Of a stretch of DNA of 64,000 nucleotides, positions 10,397-22,090 are shown piece by piece. Under the pieces are notes generated by a model. The model was not told where the DNA came from and searched no databases. It saw nothing but the letters and a program-made list of their open reading frames with translations. How positions within the stretch are numbered: position 1 is the first letter of the stretch; every line of letters begins with the position of its first letter. The position numbers were made by a program, and so were the translations under genes. This DNA is from Spongilla lacustris. Taxonomy: Eukaryota > Porifera > Demospongiae > Spongillida > Spongillidae. The stretch is from positions 5,956,473 to 6,020,472 of the forward strand of contig OX442431.1 in assembly GCA_949361645.1 (NCBI GenBank), read 5' to 3'.

Positions 10397-10650
10397 TATC
10401 GAGAGTTACGGCAGTAACTCTCATACATGTATAGGATTTGTGCCGTTCATGAATATTCATTAAAAAAAACGCGACCCGCGTATAACTCACGAACCGAGAA
10501 ACGGAGTGTAGCTTTTTATTGCTATCGAGCCACAATGGACAGACGATCATTTTCATGTTTTGTTCAAGTCGCCAGACCGTTTATTTAAGAGAACAAAAAA
10601 GCTCGTAGTTCTCGTTCCCAGACCGTAATTTGTCCATAGTCGTCGTCGTC

Positions 10651-12650
10651 GTCGTCTTTATGGGTGAGTATAACTTGAGATAGGAAAGGTTTTAAAGAGC
10701 GCCAGTTACACCAATAGTAGGTACTTCAAACCCCCCGTAAAATGCACCCAAAAATTGAAGACCACGTAACGGTGCAATTTTTGGCACTGGTTTTTCATTT
10801 TGAGAGGAGATTGTTGCCAAAAGAACCTACTGGTACGCTAAACATGCTTTAGCAGGCTCGTGTATGTGGATTATGTCAAAGCTAATACCTTTGGGTACAT
10901 TTTGATGCAGTATAAAAGTGGGGAAAACGTGTACCGGGCAATGTACGTACCGCTCAAAAAATCGACCAATTCCATCGAGTGAATACGCACCTTATTTGTC
11001 ACATGACATGTTTGGTATCAACTTTGACTCATTCTTTAAACACTGTACCGTTTATTACGAGAGTTTCACGTGTTTTGGTGTTGGCGCAAGGTGTTTCCCA
11101 GATGGCGCCAAATTGCCTATTTAATAGCCGCCATTGTGCACATAGATTGATACTGCGTACATATATTGCTGGAGCATTGTTTAGAACTAAGATACACAAA
11201 GTACCGAACGATAATTTACCATACCAGAGAAAGATTTTGACTTACATGTACCTACCATTCCTTGAAGGCATTCAAGGACTTCGTTCAGTGGTTATTTATG
11301 GAGCGTTACAAATAAGCCACATTCTAAATTACCATTTATAAGAAAATGACCTGTGTACTTTCCAGGGCACCACTAGATCAAAACCAAGTCAAATATGTTG
11401 ACAGTTGGGAATTGGGAAAAACTAGTAGGATCTTCGCCAGATCATGAATCTGATGTTCTGTACCAATACGTAATGTGTCTTGCCTTAGCCAGACTCTCAT
11501 CAATCCAGTACCATCATCTTTGATTCATCCAGGGTGTCCATTGTGGCAAATAGTAGTGTGCAAACCAATTCAAGAATTACTTACATAAAAAAACCGGCAC
11601 TGCATTCTGAGTGTAGCAAGTGTGCAAACAGAAGAACAAGTTTTGACAAAACTCATGACGACCTCAGAAAGAAAGAATAAATTCAACCCCAGATGGGATG
11701 AGAGCTTCCTCACAGTTTCAATAGAAAATACATCACCTCAATAAAATATGAAGTATATTGAACAGAAAATAAACCATCACAAAGCCAGTGCTACATATAC
11801 ATTGAAAAAATATCAGCTGTTTAGAAGAGGATGATGTTGCTGCCAATGAAATGCCAAAGAAATATCATGCAGTCAAGTCTGAAGTAAATTTACCAAGTTG
11901 AAGCTGCTCTGGAAGCCACCAGTGATGTATATGTATACTTGCTTCTGATGTTAAGCCAGAGTTCAAAAGTGACTGTTACTTATACATGTACTGGGTTCCA
12001 AATGAGACCGGCTGAAGATGATGAAGAAAATGAAATCAAATCAACTACTAGTTGATTATATGTTAGGTGATCTTGAGCTTTGTGACCACTTTTGCCTTAG
12101 TTGTTTGCTTTATTATGTATATAGAAGAGCTCTCTACTCCTATTTTGTCATGCAAATAATTGTTGTAAACATTGTATAATAAGCAAAATTAGATACCAAT
12201 AGCCTTTATAGGGTCAGAAAGTTAAATTGGAAATTTTAGTGATGATGTATATATACCTCACAGTACTACATCGTTTAAAACATAACCGTGCCAATTTTTG
12301 TTTACCGCTCCTATTGACTACCGCGTCTCTTTTTTTTGGCTACAAACCATCAATTATTCTTCATAATATGAATGATATCTACACATATGATATACCATTA
12401 TACTGCATTTCTCACGCTCTTTCCAGCCATACTATTTTTGTAACTTAATAACCTATTTCAAAAATTCTTGTAAAGTACCTACCAATAGATGTAGAATTTA
12501 CCTACCAACTGCCCCTTGATGTCAGATACACATGTTTGGTATGAAGCAATAATTACATCCCAGTACCAAATACAAGCGTTCCCATGACAATACCAATACG
12601 TATAATTAGTAGACATTTATGGTACTATTAACCTTTAACTGGCGTTGTCA
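10651..12650. other. No recognisable gene; small (GTC)n tract
   Basis: A GTCGTCGTC run occurs at about 10638-10657. ORFs at 10918-11341 have no family signal. The rest reads as AT-rich intronic or intergenic DNA within the presumed large intron of the GTPase-Death gene. Confidence 0.4.
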
Positions 12651-12652
12651 AA

Positions 12653-13061
12653 ATGCCTTCACGAGAACGAAAGAGGATAAAAAAGCGACAAGAGGAATAC
12701 GTCTTTAATCGAGACTCCTCCCGAGTCGGTACGATGCTGATGCTGAACAAAGGCGGAGGTCTGCTCGTGACATGTAAAGAGCAAATCTGGAGTCGAACCG
12801 AGCTTATAAGAAGCGGCGACATGAACAGAATTCTGACGAGATTCGATCTTCTAAGAGGCGACGACATGAACAGAATTCCGACAAGATTCGAGCTTCTAAG
12901 AGGCTAAAGATTCAGGCGAATCGAGAAACCAATCGGGCTTCACAAAGGAGTCTATATTGGAGAAACTCTTCTGCTGCGAGTTCAGCGAAAAGGGCGCAGC
13001 GTAAGCGTAAGCGTGTGGCGGAGACAGCACGCTACAACGGAAATACAACTACTGCCAAAAG
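12653..13061 (+). pseudogene. Basic 'MPSR' exon with 45-bp repeats and a splice donor
   Basis: The ATG at 12653 gives MPSRERKRIKKRQEEY. Further on the coding sense continues in another frame as Lys/Arg/Gln-rich repeats (RRHEQNSDEIRSSK twice, 45 bp apart at 12817 and 12862), then a basic segment ending TTTAKR. That frame contains a TAA near 12777, and a shift separates it from the start. The segment ends exactly at AAAAG/GTGAGT (13061/13062), a near-perfect donor, which suggests a first exon of a transposon or host gene on the plus strand. It shares its start with the ORF at 7162. Function unknown. Confidence 0.45.
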
Positions 13062-13486
13062 GTGAGTTGTGCATGGAATATTATGGTTTGGCGCGCTTCT
13101 TTTAGTCTAGAGCAGCTGGAAAAGTGCTTTATAGATTGTGTTGCTAGGTGATGACATGTACAGCTGGATTTTGTCATGTTGCATAACGGGTGTTTCTACA
13201 CAGTATTCATATTTTTGATATTAGATGCACTATTTCTGTTACAGTTATATGTTTATTATGCTTGTAATACAGTTAAAGCCACTTTTACTGTCACCCCTAG
13301 TATAGTACACACAACTAATGCATGACATGGGGTCGACATTATTATGTGGCTTCTACATGTATTACCAGTGTCAAAGTAAGTAAGTATTGACTGCATGCTT
13401 CCATCTCCTTAATCATTTTTGCTACTCCCTGTATGAACCCAATGATAGTTGTTTGGCTGGATCTGGACAGATACCTTCAGCTGACA

Positions 13487-13915
13487 TTACATGTCCCAGG
13501 TACTTGACAGCCTTCTGTACAAAGTGGCATTTCTCTCTGACGGTCTAGACGCCTCATTTGTTTGCTTTGGAACTGGGTTAGCTCTGCAGTTTTGTCCTTT
13601 TCCTTCTTTAGGTAGGCCATAACATCGTTTCAATCTATTACGATGGACAACAACCATTTTTGTGGAGCCCACTAGCTGGATGCGGTAATTTAATGACCAT
13701 TTATACGGTCAATCCCGCAAGTTTAGGGCGTCATGTTCAGAGTCAGTGCGTACACAGCTGGTGGTCCCTAAAGGTCAGGTGAAGATCATTTTGGAGAAAT
13801 TGCATAATGAGTCAGGTCATTTGGGTGTTCAGAGGACAACCGAGAAAGTGAAGGAGCGCTTCTATTGGCCTGGATATGAGAGTATAAGGATGGCCTTGAA
13901 AAGGCTATTCTAAGC
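13487..13915. pseudogene. Gypsy-type integrase fragments in two orientations
   Basis: On the plus strand about 13757-13900 encodes the integrase zinc-binding region 'LHNESGHLGVQRTTEKVKE' followed by 'RFYWPGYES'. On the minus strand 13672-13540 gives a piece, 'GSTKMVVVHRNRLKRCYG', like the C-terminal end of Gypsy integrases. The opposite orientations mean rearranged remnants of one or two LTR elements, without LTRs here. Confidence 0.7.
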
Positions 13916-13924
13916 AATAGGGCA

Positions 13925-14650
13925 TTGCTAGATGAGTGAAATGATGCCTTTTGCCAGACCCATCCATGGTTAGCGCTGCTGTTAGCAAAGTTAGTGCAGA
14001 TGCATTACTTGCTAAGGCACTGAACATTCGAAGAACAAAAGCATGGGGATTGTTAAAAGATGTTCATGCCATTAGTGCAATAAAATGATATTTTAGCTGG
14101 GGTAAGGCATCATAGTGCTGCCTATTTCAATGATACCTCTTACAATCACACAAAACAGCATGGGCCTATACCAGTAGACCTCAATGGTAGGTGTGTTATC
14201 AGCTGATTATCCAAGCAGATTCATTTGCCTAAAATAGGCGACAATGAGTGAGGTTGGGCCTCATGATACCCTCAACTTTGAGTGGATACTACATATATAT
14301 CTGAGAAGCAGGCATATATGGGGGACCTATCCTCAATGGCAATTGAATCAAATCACAAAGAAGATAACCCCAAGAGTTTATAAGTTTGATGTTGTTTGCT
14401 TCCATATAGTCAGAAACAAAACATGATGTTGCTAGGCAGTGACATGTTCAGTGTTGCTACAGCTGGACATGGGTATGCATAGCACAGCTGGTATAAATGA
14501 CTCACTACCACTAATGGCCCCTCACCCAAGCAAGTGTCTATCACATTTCTGAGTTACATAAATGCACACACAAGTACAGGTTCTGATGAATGCACTTGCC
14601 TGTACTAGAGGGCAGGTACACAATGACCTGGTTATATTAAGGCGACCCAA
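13925..14650. other. No recognisable gene
   Basis: Short open frames such as 14244-14426 have no recognisable similarity. I see no strong splice-flanked exon. Confidence 0.35.
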
Positions 14651-14652
14651 TG

Positions 14653-14776
14653 TAAAAAAAAATGAAGGAAACAAGATATAAAAAACATTCTCTCTGAGAA
14701 AGCTGGTGGTATATAGGATTTGAAGGCAATCTCAGAGAGAATGTTTTTTATATCTTGTTTCCTTCATTTTTTTTTT
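14653..14776. repeat. Short hairpin MITE, 'ATAAAAAACATTCTCT' family
   Basis: It is a nearly perfect inverted repeat, with GAAGGAAACAAGATATAAAA running into AACATTCTCTCTGAGA and mirrored at the right end, around a loop with GGTGGTATATAGGATTTGAA. The same loop and arm motifs recur at 58662-58940 and, as a half copy, at about 44475-44560. No coding capacity. Confidence 0.8.
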
Positions 14777-14778
14777 AC

Positions 14779-16085
14779 TATAAACGCTATCGACTTCCTA
14801 TTTTCAACAGTTCATACAAATTTTTTTATTATTACTTTTTTATAGAAAATGTATTATTATGAAACACACATACACTTAGACAAAAATAAAATAAAATATA
14901 ATAAAATAAAATAGTTCTGTGAGATTAACACATAAACCACATCAAGGAAAATGGGGTAGGCCTGCTCCATCGTTCATGCCATGTCCACTTCTCCATTTTA
15001 CCCTGGATCCACGCAAGCAAATGCTTGTTGCACGTAAAATAGCAAAAGCTATTCTGGCATGAACCCATACCATTACTTCAGAATGTGACTTCTCCCACTT
15101 CATTGCAATTTGGTCACATAGGCGCTTGATCAGGTGTTGTGCATCATGACCTTCGACCCCATCCACAGAAACTACAAAAGGTGTAAATGAAGCACGTCTT
15201 TCTTCAACAGCAGCTAAGTACTTCCTTTTCTTTTCCTGTTCTGCTGAACATAGCATAGCATCAACAGTGCGGCTAGCATAAGACTGGGCGTCTGTGTCTA
15301 CGACACGAACATCTAGCAACGCCGCAGTTTGTGGCTGCCACACTCCTCGTATGCTGAGGTCAGCAATTAAAGCTGGTCGACCACTGGCATCATCTGCTCC
15401 TGAACAAAACCATTTCTCTATGACAAATTACATTTTGGAATCTTGCACTTGCTCCACGCCAGTATTGCAACGTTCGATACCCGACCGGGTTCAAACCCGC
15501 CATAGCTTTAGGTAGGAGTAATCAAATCGCTTCAAATTTGGTTTGTAGGTACAGAGGTCCTATATACCTATCGATTTATAGTGTTTGTTAATTTTTGTGC
15601 CATCTGTTACGGAGATACAGTTGAACAAAGTACGTCCACGTTTTCCCGCTCGATTCGCGCCAATGATACAGGTATAACAACCGCCTCCCCATACATTGAG
15701 CGGGTCGCGATTTGCCAAAATCATTGGCGCAAATCGAGCTGGAAAAAGTGGACGTACTTTGTTCAACTGTATCTCCGTAACGGATGGCATAAAAATTAAC
15801 CAACAGAACAAATCAATAGGTACATGTATAGGACCGAATTTGAAGCGATTTGATTACTCTTACCTAAATTTATGGCGGATTTGAACTCGGTCGGGTTTCG
15901 AATGTTGCAATATTGGCGTGGAGCAAATGCAAGACCCTAAAATGTGATTTATCATAGAGAAATGGTGTGGTATAAACTGTTGAAAATAGGAAGTCGATAG
16001 CGTTTAGCGTTTGAAAGATATAGCGATTCAACAAGAAGCACATTATAATGGTATAATAGGGTGACGTTTTCATGGAAACTGTCCC
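14779..16085. mobile_element. Foldback family copy, split by a non-LTR insertion
   Basis: A left-arm piece (CGCTATCGACTTCCTATTTT at about 14786) resumes at 15405 (ACCATTTCTCTATG). The palindrome then continues through its centre near 15690 and ends CTGTCCCA at 16085. The interruption is the retroelement remnant at 14816-15404. Sequence and order match the copies in 8395-10355. Confidence 0.7.
14816..15404 (-). pseudogene. Non-LTR retroelement 3' end: restriction-like endonuclease region
   Basis: Reading from 15404 downwards, 'ADLSIRGVWQPQTAALLDV' supplies an Asp and a second Asp about 14 residues later, as in the D-x(12-14)-D core of restriction-like endonucleases. It is followed by 'RVVDTDAQSY', 'KKRKYLAAVEER' and a C-terminal helical part rich in Arg/Ala. 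This type of sequence follows the reverse transcriptase in R2-like non-LTR elements. The minus-strand 3' end is A-rich (about 14816-14930), consistent with insertion by target-primed reverse transcription. The 5' part is missing. Confidence 0.6.
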
Positions 16086-16856
16086 ATATGATCAAATAAA
16101 TCCATATTCCTGACTGAACTTCAAAAACAGGTGAGATGAAACTGCGGTCCATTGTCTGAATGAATTATTCAGGGTGCCATGTCTTGCAAAGATTGCCTTA
16201 ATTCTGGCTATCATTTCATACGGTCCAAATAAATAATAATAAGCAAAAAGTTATACCCTTTCCAGGGGGAAATGTCTGCAACCACTCTCTGCCATGGTAA
16301 AGAGGACTGTGTTGGCAATAGGCTAAAGGTTTCTGGATGATGCGCAGGATTCAGTGGAACCTCATGCAAACAGGGATGTATCTAAGAGTGAGCTAGATTA
16401 TCAAGATCATCAGCAAGAGAGGACAAAGACCACAACAGTTTGACTGTTAAGAACATGAGGGTCCAGTTGCATCAAAATCCGGTTGGTCACAAGAAGTGGA
16501 AGGATATCGAAACCAGATATAGTAAGCTGAACTATTATTAGGATGCGCATGCGCATCATGCTCTATTATTAGATATTTGTACGTGTAGGTGGTGAATCCC
16601 ATATACATGTACAGGTATTTGGCACACTCTATGTTCCATGCATAGCATTCTCACAGCTCGGTTCTACTCTAAATTTGCATGCTAGCTGACTGTCGAGCAG
16701 ACACCCTTTTTGTTCAGGGTACCGAACTTTACGAGCACTCAATATGACGTAATTATTACTTAAGCAGCTTTATGCCGATGATCGCGTTTTAAAAATGATT
16801 TAACGATATGGCACAACTGAGGAAATACCTTCATGTATACTTAGCAATTTATAGAT
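16086..16856. other. No recognisable gene
   Basis: There is a short perfect palindrome GATGCGCATGCGCATC near 16541 and no open frame worth reporting. Confidence 0.4.
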
Positions 16857-17645
16857 AATCCTTTGCGTTTAGATCCTTATAACTTCCCAACGGTTAATGC
16901 TAGCAACTTCCTATTTTCAACACTTCATACTTCATACCACACCATTTCTCTATGGAAAAATACATTTAGGGGTCTTGCACTTGCTCTAGTATTGCAACAT
17001 CAGATACCCCACCACGTTCAAGCTCGATCGCCATAACTTTTGGTAGGTCTGGAGTGATCAAATTGCTTTAAATTCGGTTGTAGGTGCAGAGGTCCCTTAG
17101 CTATTGGGTTGTTCTGTTCGTTAATTTTTATGCCATCTGTTACGGAGATACAGTTGAACAAACTATGTGCACACTTTCGCGCTCGATTCGCGCCAATGAT
17201 TTGGGCAAATTGCATCCCGCTCATTGTTATGGGGAGGCGGGGATTATAACATTGTCATTGGCGCGAATCAAGCGGGAAAACGTGCACGTAGTTTGTTCAA
17301 CTGTACCTCAGTAACGGATGGCATAAAAATTAACTGACATAACAATTCAAAAGCTAAGGAACCTCTATCTACAAACCGAATTTGAAGCGATTTGATTACT
17401 CCTACCGAAAGTTATGGTGAGTTTAAATCCGTTGGGGTATCGGATGTTGCAATACTGGCAAGGAGCAAATGCAAGACCCATAAATGTATTTTACTATAGA
17501 GAAGTGGTGTGGTATATATGAAGTGTAGAAAATAGGAAGTTGATAGCGTTAAAGGTTAGGAAAATATAAGGATCCAAATGCAAAGAATTTTTAAAACATT
17601 TTTTAAATACATATGCGAAGTATCATTTTCTCGAAAACTGTCCCA
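16857..17645. mobile_element. Foldback family copy
   Basis: It has the same internal order as the copies near 8.4-10.4 kb: mirrored CTATTTTCAACACTTCATA blocks, TTCAACTGTAC/GTACAGTTGAA blocks and the CGCTCGATTCGCGCCAATGA centre near 17180. It ends CTGTCCCA at 17645. The left terminus is eroded. Confidence 0.75.
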
Positions 17646-18325
17646 TGTATCATTTCCGTAATCCCTACATTCGCCGGCATCGATGTTACATGCGGAAATT
17701 TAACAAGCATTCAGTTTACAACATCAAATCCCTCAGACTCTTTGAATAAGTCATGCATGCAGCTGCCTAACTTAATGGCTGTTATGTCTCAACGTTTCGT
17801 TTTAGGATATACATGTATAAACCATACCCGTCCATAAATAGATCCATTCACCCTAGCCTGATCACACAGCCAAATAAGAAATGTCTCATCTCTGGAATCA
17901 CCCCAGATCACTCACCCTTATTCTTATCTAATCAATGTTTAACGTTAGATGCATGGTTGATTGTTTTGTAGTCATTCTTCCCAATGATCCCACAACTTTC
18001 CCTCATCTCTCCCAAGTGAAGTTAATCATTTTTGTGCTATTCAATATGGAGTCCGTAGAAATTCACCCTTTTTTGTCTGATTCATATGCATGTATCATTG
18101 CCCACATACTATGCTTACAATGCAAGCCATACCCCATAGACTATTCATGAATTTGTTTCATAAAGACGTGAATAGTACTATTATGCTTGTCCTGTTCACA
18201 AGGAAAAAGTTTCGGTTAATGTGTCTCTTCCTCATGCAGTAACACAGTAAAGTGCATTGCACTGTACCTTGTCCATGAAATATGGGACATTGACAAACAA
18301 TATGATCTACCCCATTATCACCCAC
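17646..18325. other. Intronic sequence, no exon seen
   Basis: It lies directly downstream (minus strand) of the GTPase/COR exon donor. ORFs on either strand are short and unrelated to known families. Confidence 0.4.
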
Positions 18326-20022
18326 CTGTTTTGGCGCTGGAGGACTCTTGTCTGTCAAACCACATCAACTGGTCCTCTCTCTTCAGGTATCCCATTTGGC
18401 TGTTTAAAATGGTGCACTTCCATGTGTTTGAACAATACACTACAGCTAAATGATGACCATTTTTGGTACAATTGGTCGCTGTACACAAGAAGGCATCTTC
18501 AAATAACACGTTAGGGGCAATCATCTTGATACCACTGTGAACAGCACGTCTTATTTCTCTATACGCCAAATAATCCCACTTCTTAAAATCCTCCTCCTTG
18601 ACATTATCAACATGCACTTCAATATATGAGAACATGTCCATAAGGGTCACATGTCTTGCATGAACCCTGTAGCATAATTTGATACAGTTTTGATATAGAC
18701 ACACTGGCTTAGCATCATCCTCACAAATTTCCCAACCGGAGGACAAAAGATGGCACACAAGAGAGTGAAACAGAGCACTTGGAATATAGCCATCAGTGAA
18801 ATTGATCATCAGGGAAGCACCTGTTTGGGGGTTATGATCTTGGGTGGAAAACAGAGGAAGCAGGACAGGCATCAAGTACTCACCATTTCTGGTGTCAACT
18901 AAATATACAGCAGAATGAATTGACAGCAAATCTAATAGATCTTGTGGTGCAAACAGATCCTCCGTATAGTACTCTTGAAACTGCGGCTTTATCAGCACCT
19001 GCAATGACAACCTGCCTTTATCCCTCAATGGGACAAAACCTGGATTATTCCTGAGCTGGTGGCAGTACTTCACTAATTCAGTGACCTTAGAAAGAATCAC
19101 CTGTGGGTTACAGAATACAGTATCACCATTTCTTTCATAATTTAAAAATAGCACATTGCTTTTTTTAAAACAGTGCTTCAATGCAGCTTTCTCAAGCTGC
19201 CATGGCCGACAATGCTCTAAGCAATCATCAAATGTAAGAACCCCACCTGGTTGGGCATTTTTTAGGAAGCAAATTTCCACTACCAGTAGTGACGTTGGTA
19301 CATTTTTTACCTCTACATGTAATTGAGTCTGTGCTAATATTGTGTCTCTAAGAAACTGTGCAACACCCATGTCTGCATCTTCAGGCCTATAACACTTCAC
19401 AGCAAATATCACATTGTTATTTATTCGTTCATCACAATATAATACAGGGCACTTGAAGTGATTCAGTAATGCAAGGAGTTGTTCATTCTTGGTACAGGTC
19501 TCTGATTTATTTTCTTCATCTCGATGTGTTCCCACAGTGATAATCAGAGGCTTTGGACCTTGTGAGCAATATTTTACAAGACAATGTTGAATATCAGAGA
19601 GAAATGGTTGCTCTTGTTTGGCATTTGCTCCACAATACTCCATGGTGGGGCTATGTGAATGGTTTCCATACAGGGATAGTACAAATATAATTACAGAGGG
19701 ATTAGGAAAGATAAACGGATGAATGTTACCACCAAACTCAATAAACTGGATAAACTTAGCACTGCTGCTCCTATGTATAATTTGATCCTCATTTCTAACT
19801 ACAATGATATCTTCTTTATCAAAATTTACTAGTGTGAAAGAGATGCCTTGACAATTGCCAGCCAGTGTGAATGAAATGTTGTCATCTGGATTGCCAGTTA
19901 ATTGTGGAGAGCCATTTTTCAGAATAAGGCGTAAGAGAAGACTCTTGCCAACACCAGCTTCTCCATAAATAAGTACATGGCTCACTGATGTTTTTTCAGG
20001 TATCTTGGACAGACTCTTCTTA
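18326..20022 (-). CDS. Main exon: P-loop GTPase and COR-like region
   Basis: Acceptor TTATTCATCCCAG precedes base 20022 and donor CAG/GTGGGT follows base 18326. The exon gives 565 residues. P-loop GEAGVGKS is at residues 21-28. A G3-like segment 'FIEFGGN' lies near 94-101, where relatives usually have D-x-G-G-Q, so it is degenerate here. A G4-like GTHRDE is at 165-170. The rest matches the COR-like part of a GTPase family abundant in sponges and other invertebrates, with landmarks 'TVFCNPQVILSKVTELV', 'EDLFAPQDLLDLL', 'YLMPVLLPL' and 'SYIEVHVD'. Related proteins end in a Death domain, and the phase matches the Death exon at 8218. Probable role: nucleotide-switched scaffold in cytoplasmic innate or apoptotic signalling (inference). 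Confidence 0.85.
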
Positions 20023-20265
20023 CTGGGATGAATAAATAATATCCTTATACACACTTAAAATTTCGCATCATGTAAATATACATGTGTGCATACACACAAT
20101 AAACACACCTGTCCTATTCATGAGCAAATATATGTATTTTTAGGATGTTTACTTGTAAGAAGGACAGGGGGGGGGGGGGGGAGTGGGAGCTTGCAGAAGG
20201 CATGATATATAGCCATTACACTAACAACCATGTCATGCATAAGTACATTAGTTGCAAGGCTTTAC

Positions 20266-20639
20266 CTTTCTGTCGTTACCGCTGGCACATTATTTCTTCG
20301 TGCCCCAGTATATTCTTTTTTCCCATTTGTTTGTGCTACCTTCTTTTTTTCAGGTTCCTTCTTTCCTAGCATTTCCTTCCTTTTGCTTGTTTCCGTTCTT
20401 TTTATTCCATCTGCTCTCTTCTTTTCTTCTGCTGACTTTAATTTTTCTGCTCCCTTCCCTTTTTCGGCACCCTTCCCTTTTTTGGCTCCCTTCCCTTTTT
20501 CTGCTCCCTCCCCTTTTTCTGCTCCCTTCCCTTTTTCTGCTCTCGTCTCTTTGTATTCTTCAATCTGAATTTCTATTCTGTGCTCTCCACATCCTTCAAT
20601 GAATACTTCTTCTTTTTCTATTTTTTCACCATAACCTTT
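20266..20639 (-). CDS. Lys/Glu-rich linker exon of the GTPase-Death gene
   Basis: The frame starts after the acceptor TTTCTAAAG at 20640 (an alternative AG is four bases on) and ends at GAAAG/GTAAAG (20266). It encodes about 124 residues: 'KGYGEKIEKEEVFIEGCG', then five to six copies of the hexapeptide AEKGKG (18-bp units), then a strongly basic tail. It is probably a flexible or coiled charged linker. It enters at phase 0 and leaves with two bases, which the T at 20022 completes to AGT, so splicing to the GTPase exon is exact across a 243-base intron. The Phe/Pro-rich plus-strand frames here are antisense. Confidence 0.75.
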
Positions 20640-20730
20640 CTTTAGAAATAAAGAACAGTTACAATTATATCATTAACACAGGTGCATGCTAATATTACAC
20701 AGCCATGTGAATTGGCACATATATACATAC

Positions 20731-20877
20731 CTGACCAGTAGTAATGCCCACAGTAGGCATGGGTGCAGCCAAAGACTTCTCTTCAACCTTGTGGTTTATC
20801 AAAAGGATCACACCTTTCGTTGTACCCAACTTTTGGAATAGTAGCTCTGAATTAATGGTGAAGCCCGGTTGCTCACC
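20731..20877 (-). CDS. Upstream exon of the GTPase-Death gene
   Basis: This 147-base exon is bounded by the acceptor GTGCTCTCCACAG and the donor GGTCAG/GTATGT. It encodes 49 residues from GEQPGFTINSELLF to 'TVGITTGQ' with hydrophobic 'GVILLINHKVE' in the middle. It starts and ends in phase 0, matching the next exon at 20639 across a 91-base intron. I do not recognise the domain. The first coding exon was not found; an ATG just upstream (20903) sits before another GTGAGT, but that would need an impossible 19-base intron. Confidence 0.65.
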
Positions 20878-21444
20878 CTGTGGAGAGCACACTCACCAGA
20901 TGCACCCATGCTCCCACTAGTGCTGTCTAGCACTCACAATGAAAATATACCACATCAGCTGCCTCTCCTATCTCTCACACAAAATCACAATCTCATCTGA
21001 ATGTACCCTTGCCAAACATCACATCCCCAGCCTGGAGGTATGTTGCATCACAATTGAGAAGTCATGTGATGGCTGGCTACAAAATCATCATGTAGCGACC
21101 AGTAATGGGTAGGTGTGGAGTGCCATTGCTGACGGGCACCACTTTAAATTGAGATACCTCCTGCATAAAGTTTGGTGGCACCAGTCCATGTTGACCTTTC
21201 AACTTGGCCTAAAAAACTATCAGTCTTGACCAAATGGAGGATGTATTATTTATAAAAGGGAAGATGCATTTTTAATTGAAAGGTGCATTATTTATAAAAG
21301 GGAAGAAGCATTTTAAATTGAAATAGATGGACAATTTGGGGATGGAATGGGAGTGGAATATACCCCTCCCTGGTTGGCATGTAACAGGATCCCTAATAAA
21401 TTGAGATAGCGATGTGCTCAGGGGCAGATGCATGCAGGAGTTTT

Positions 21445-21482
<38 letters not shown>

Positions 21483-22086
21483 AGTTAAAGTGGGCGTGGG
21501 TCTCCAATAGAGGGTGGTGCAAGAGGGGGACACGCCCCCTCCTGCGCAAAGTACGGAAGCTTTTGACAATAAACTATTCAACTCGTACGTAGCATTACAT
21601 GTATGTTTGCACAATAAATAAGATAATTATTTGCACCGTGCGGTTAGACATGCTTATACAATAGTTTCAGGGTTAAAGTTGATGTGACCAAGGCTGCAAT
21701 GTGCGCCAGACCTGTCACTTGTGGGGATATTTGCACATTGTGCGTCATAGATATAATGCTTCACTTGAGTCACAATCACAAAATAGGGAGAACACAATTT
21801 ATTACCGGTCAAAATTCATTTTGAGTTACTTTCTTGTGATTTAGAGGATGCAAGACAGCTTTCGGATGAATCCCTCTACCACAATATGGATTAGTATGCG
21901 CATCATAGTGAATATGCATCAGACACAATATTAATGGTGCACATGTTCGATGTTAAAGCAAGACCTACATGTGGCAGATTGACATTAATGACAATGATAC
22001 AAGTATTGGCATGTTTATAGACGGAAGCCATAAACAGTTCACTCTCCTAAACCAACTCGCCACTCCAGGTAAGGGCAATGGACAAT
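20878..22086. other. No exon recognised; G-homopolymer at 21450-21475
   Basis: The region presumably holds 5' exons or the promoter of the GTPase-Death gene, but none could be supported. A run of about 25 G interrupts it. Near 21244-21310 the block 'ATTTATAAAAGGGAAGA.GCA' is repeated twice. Confidence 0.35.
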
Positions 22087-22090
22087 TCAA

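Larger units (their letters stand above)
7600..10650. repeat. Diverged inverted arms flanking the Death-domain exon and a nested foldback
   Basis: The left arm (about 7600-7842) matches the reverse complement of the right arm (about 10398-10650). Landmarks are TTTTGTTCTCTT, a 'GCGGGTC.CGTTTTTT' block, 'CCTATA...GAGAGTTAC' and a short hairpin GAGAGTTAC-n-GTAACTCTC, in the mirrored order on the right. Similarity is clear at both ends and weaker in the middle. The Death exon (7944-8218) and the foldback at 8276-10396 lie between the arms. Confidence 0.6.

Noticed and set aside
20230..20602. Phe/Pro/Ser-rich plus-strand frames
   Set aside because: Antisense of the AEKGKG-repeat exon, which has splice sites and phase agreement on the minus strand.
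20884..20903. First coding exon ATGGGTGCATCTG with donor GTGAGT just upstream of exon 20877
   Set aside because: It would require a 19-base intron.
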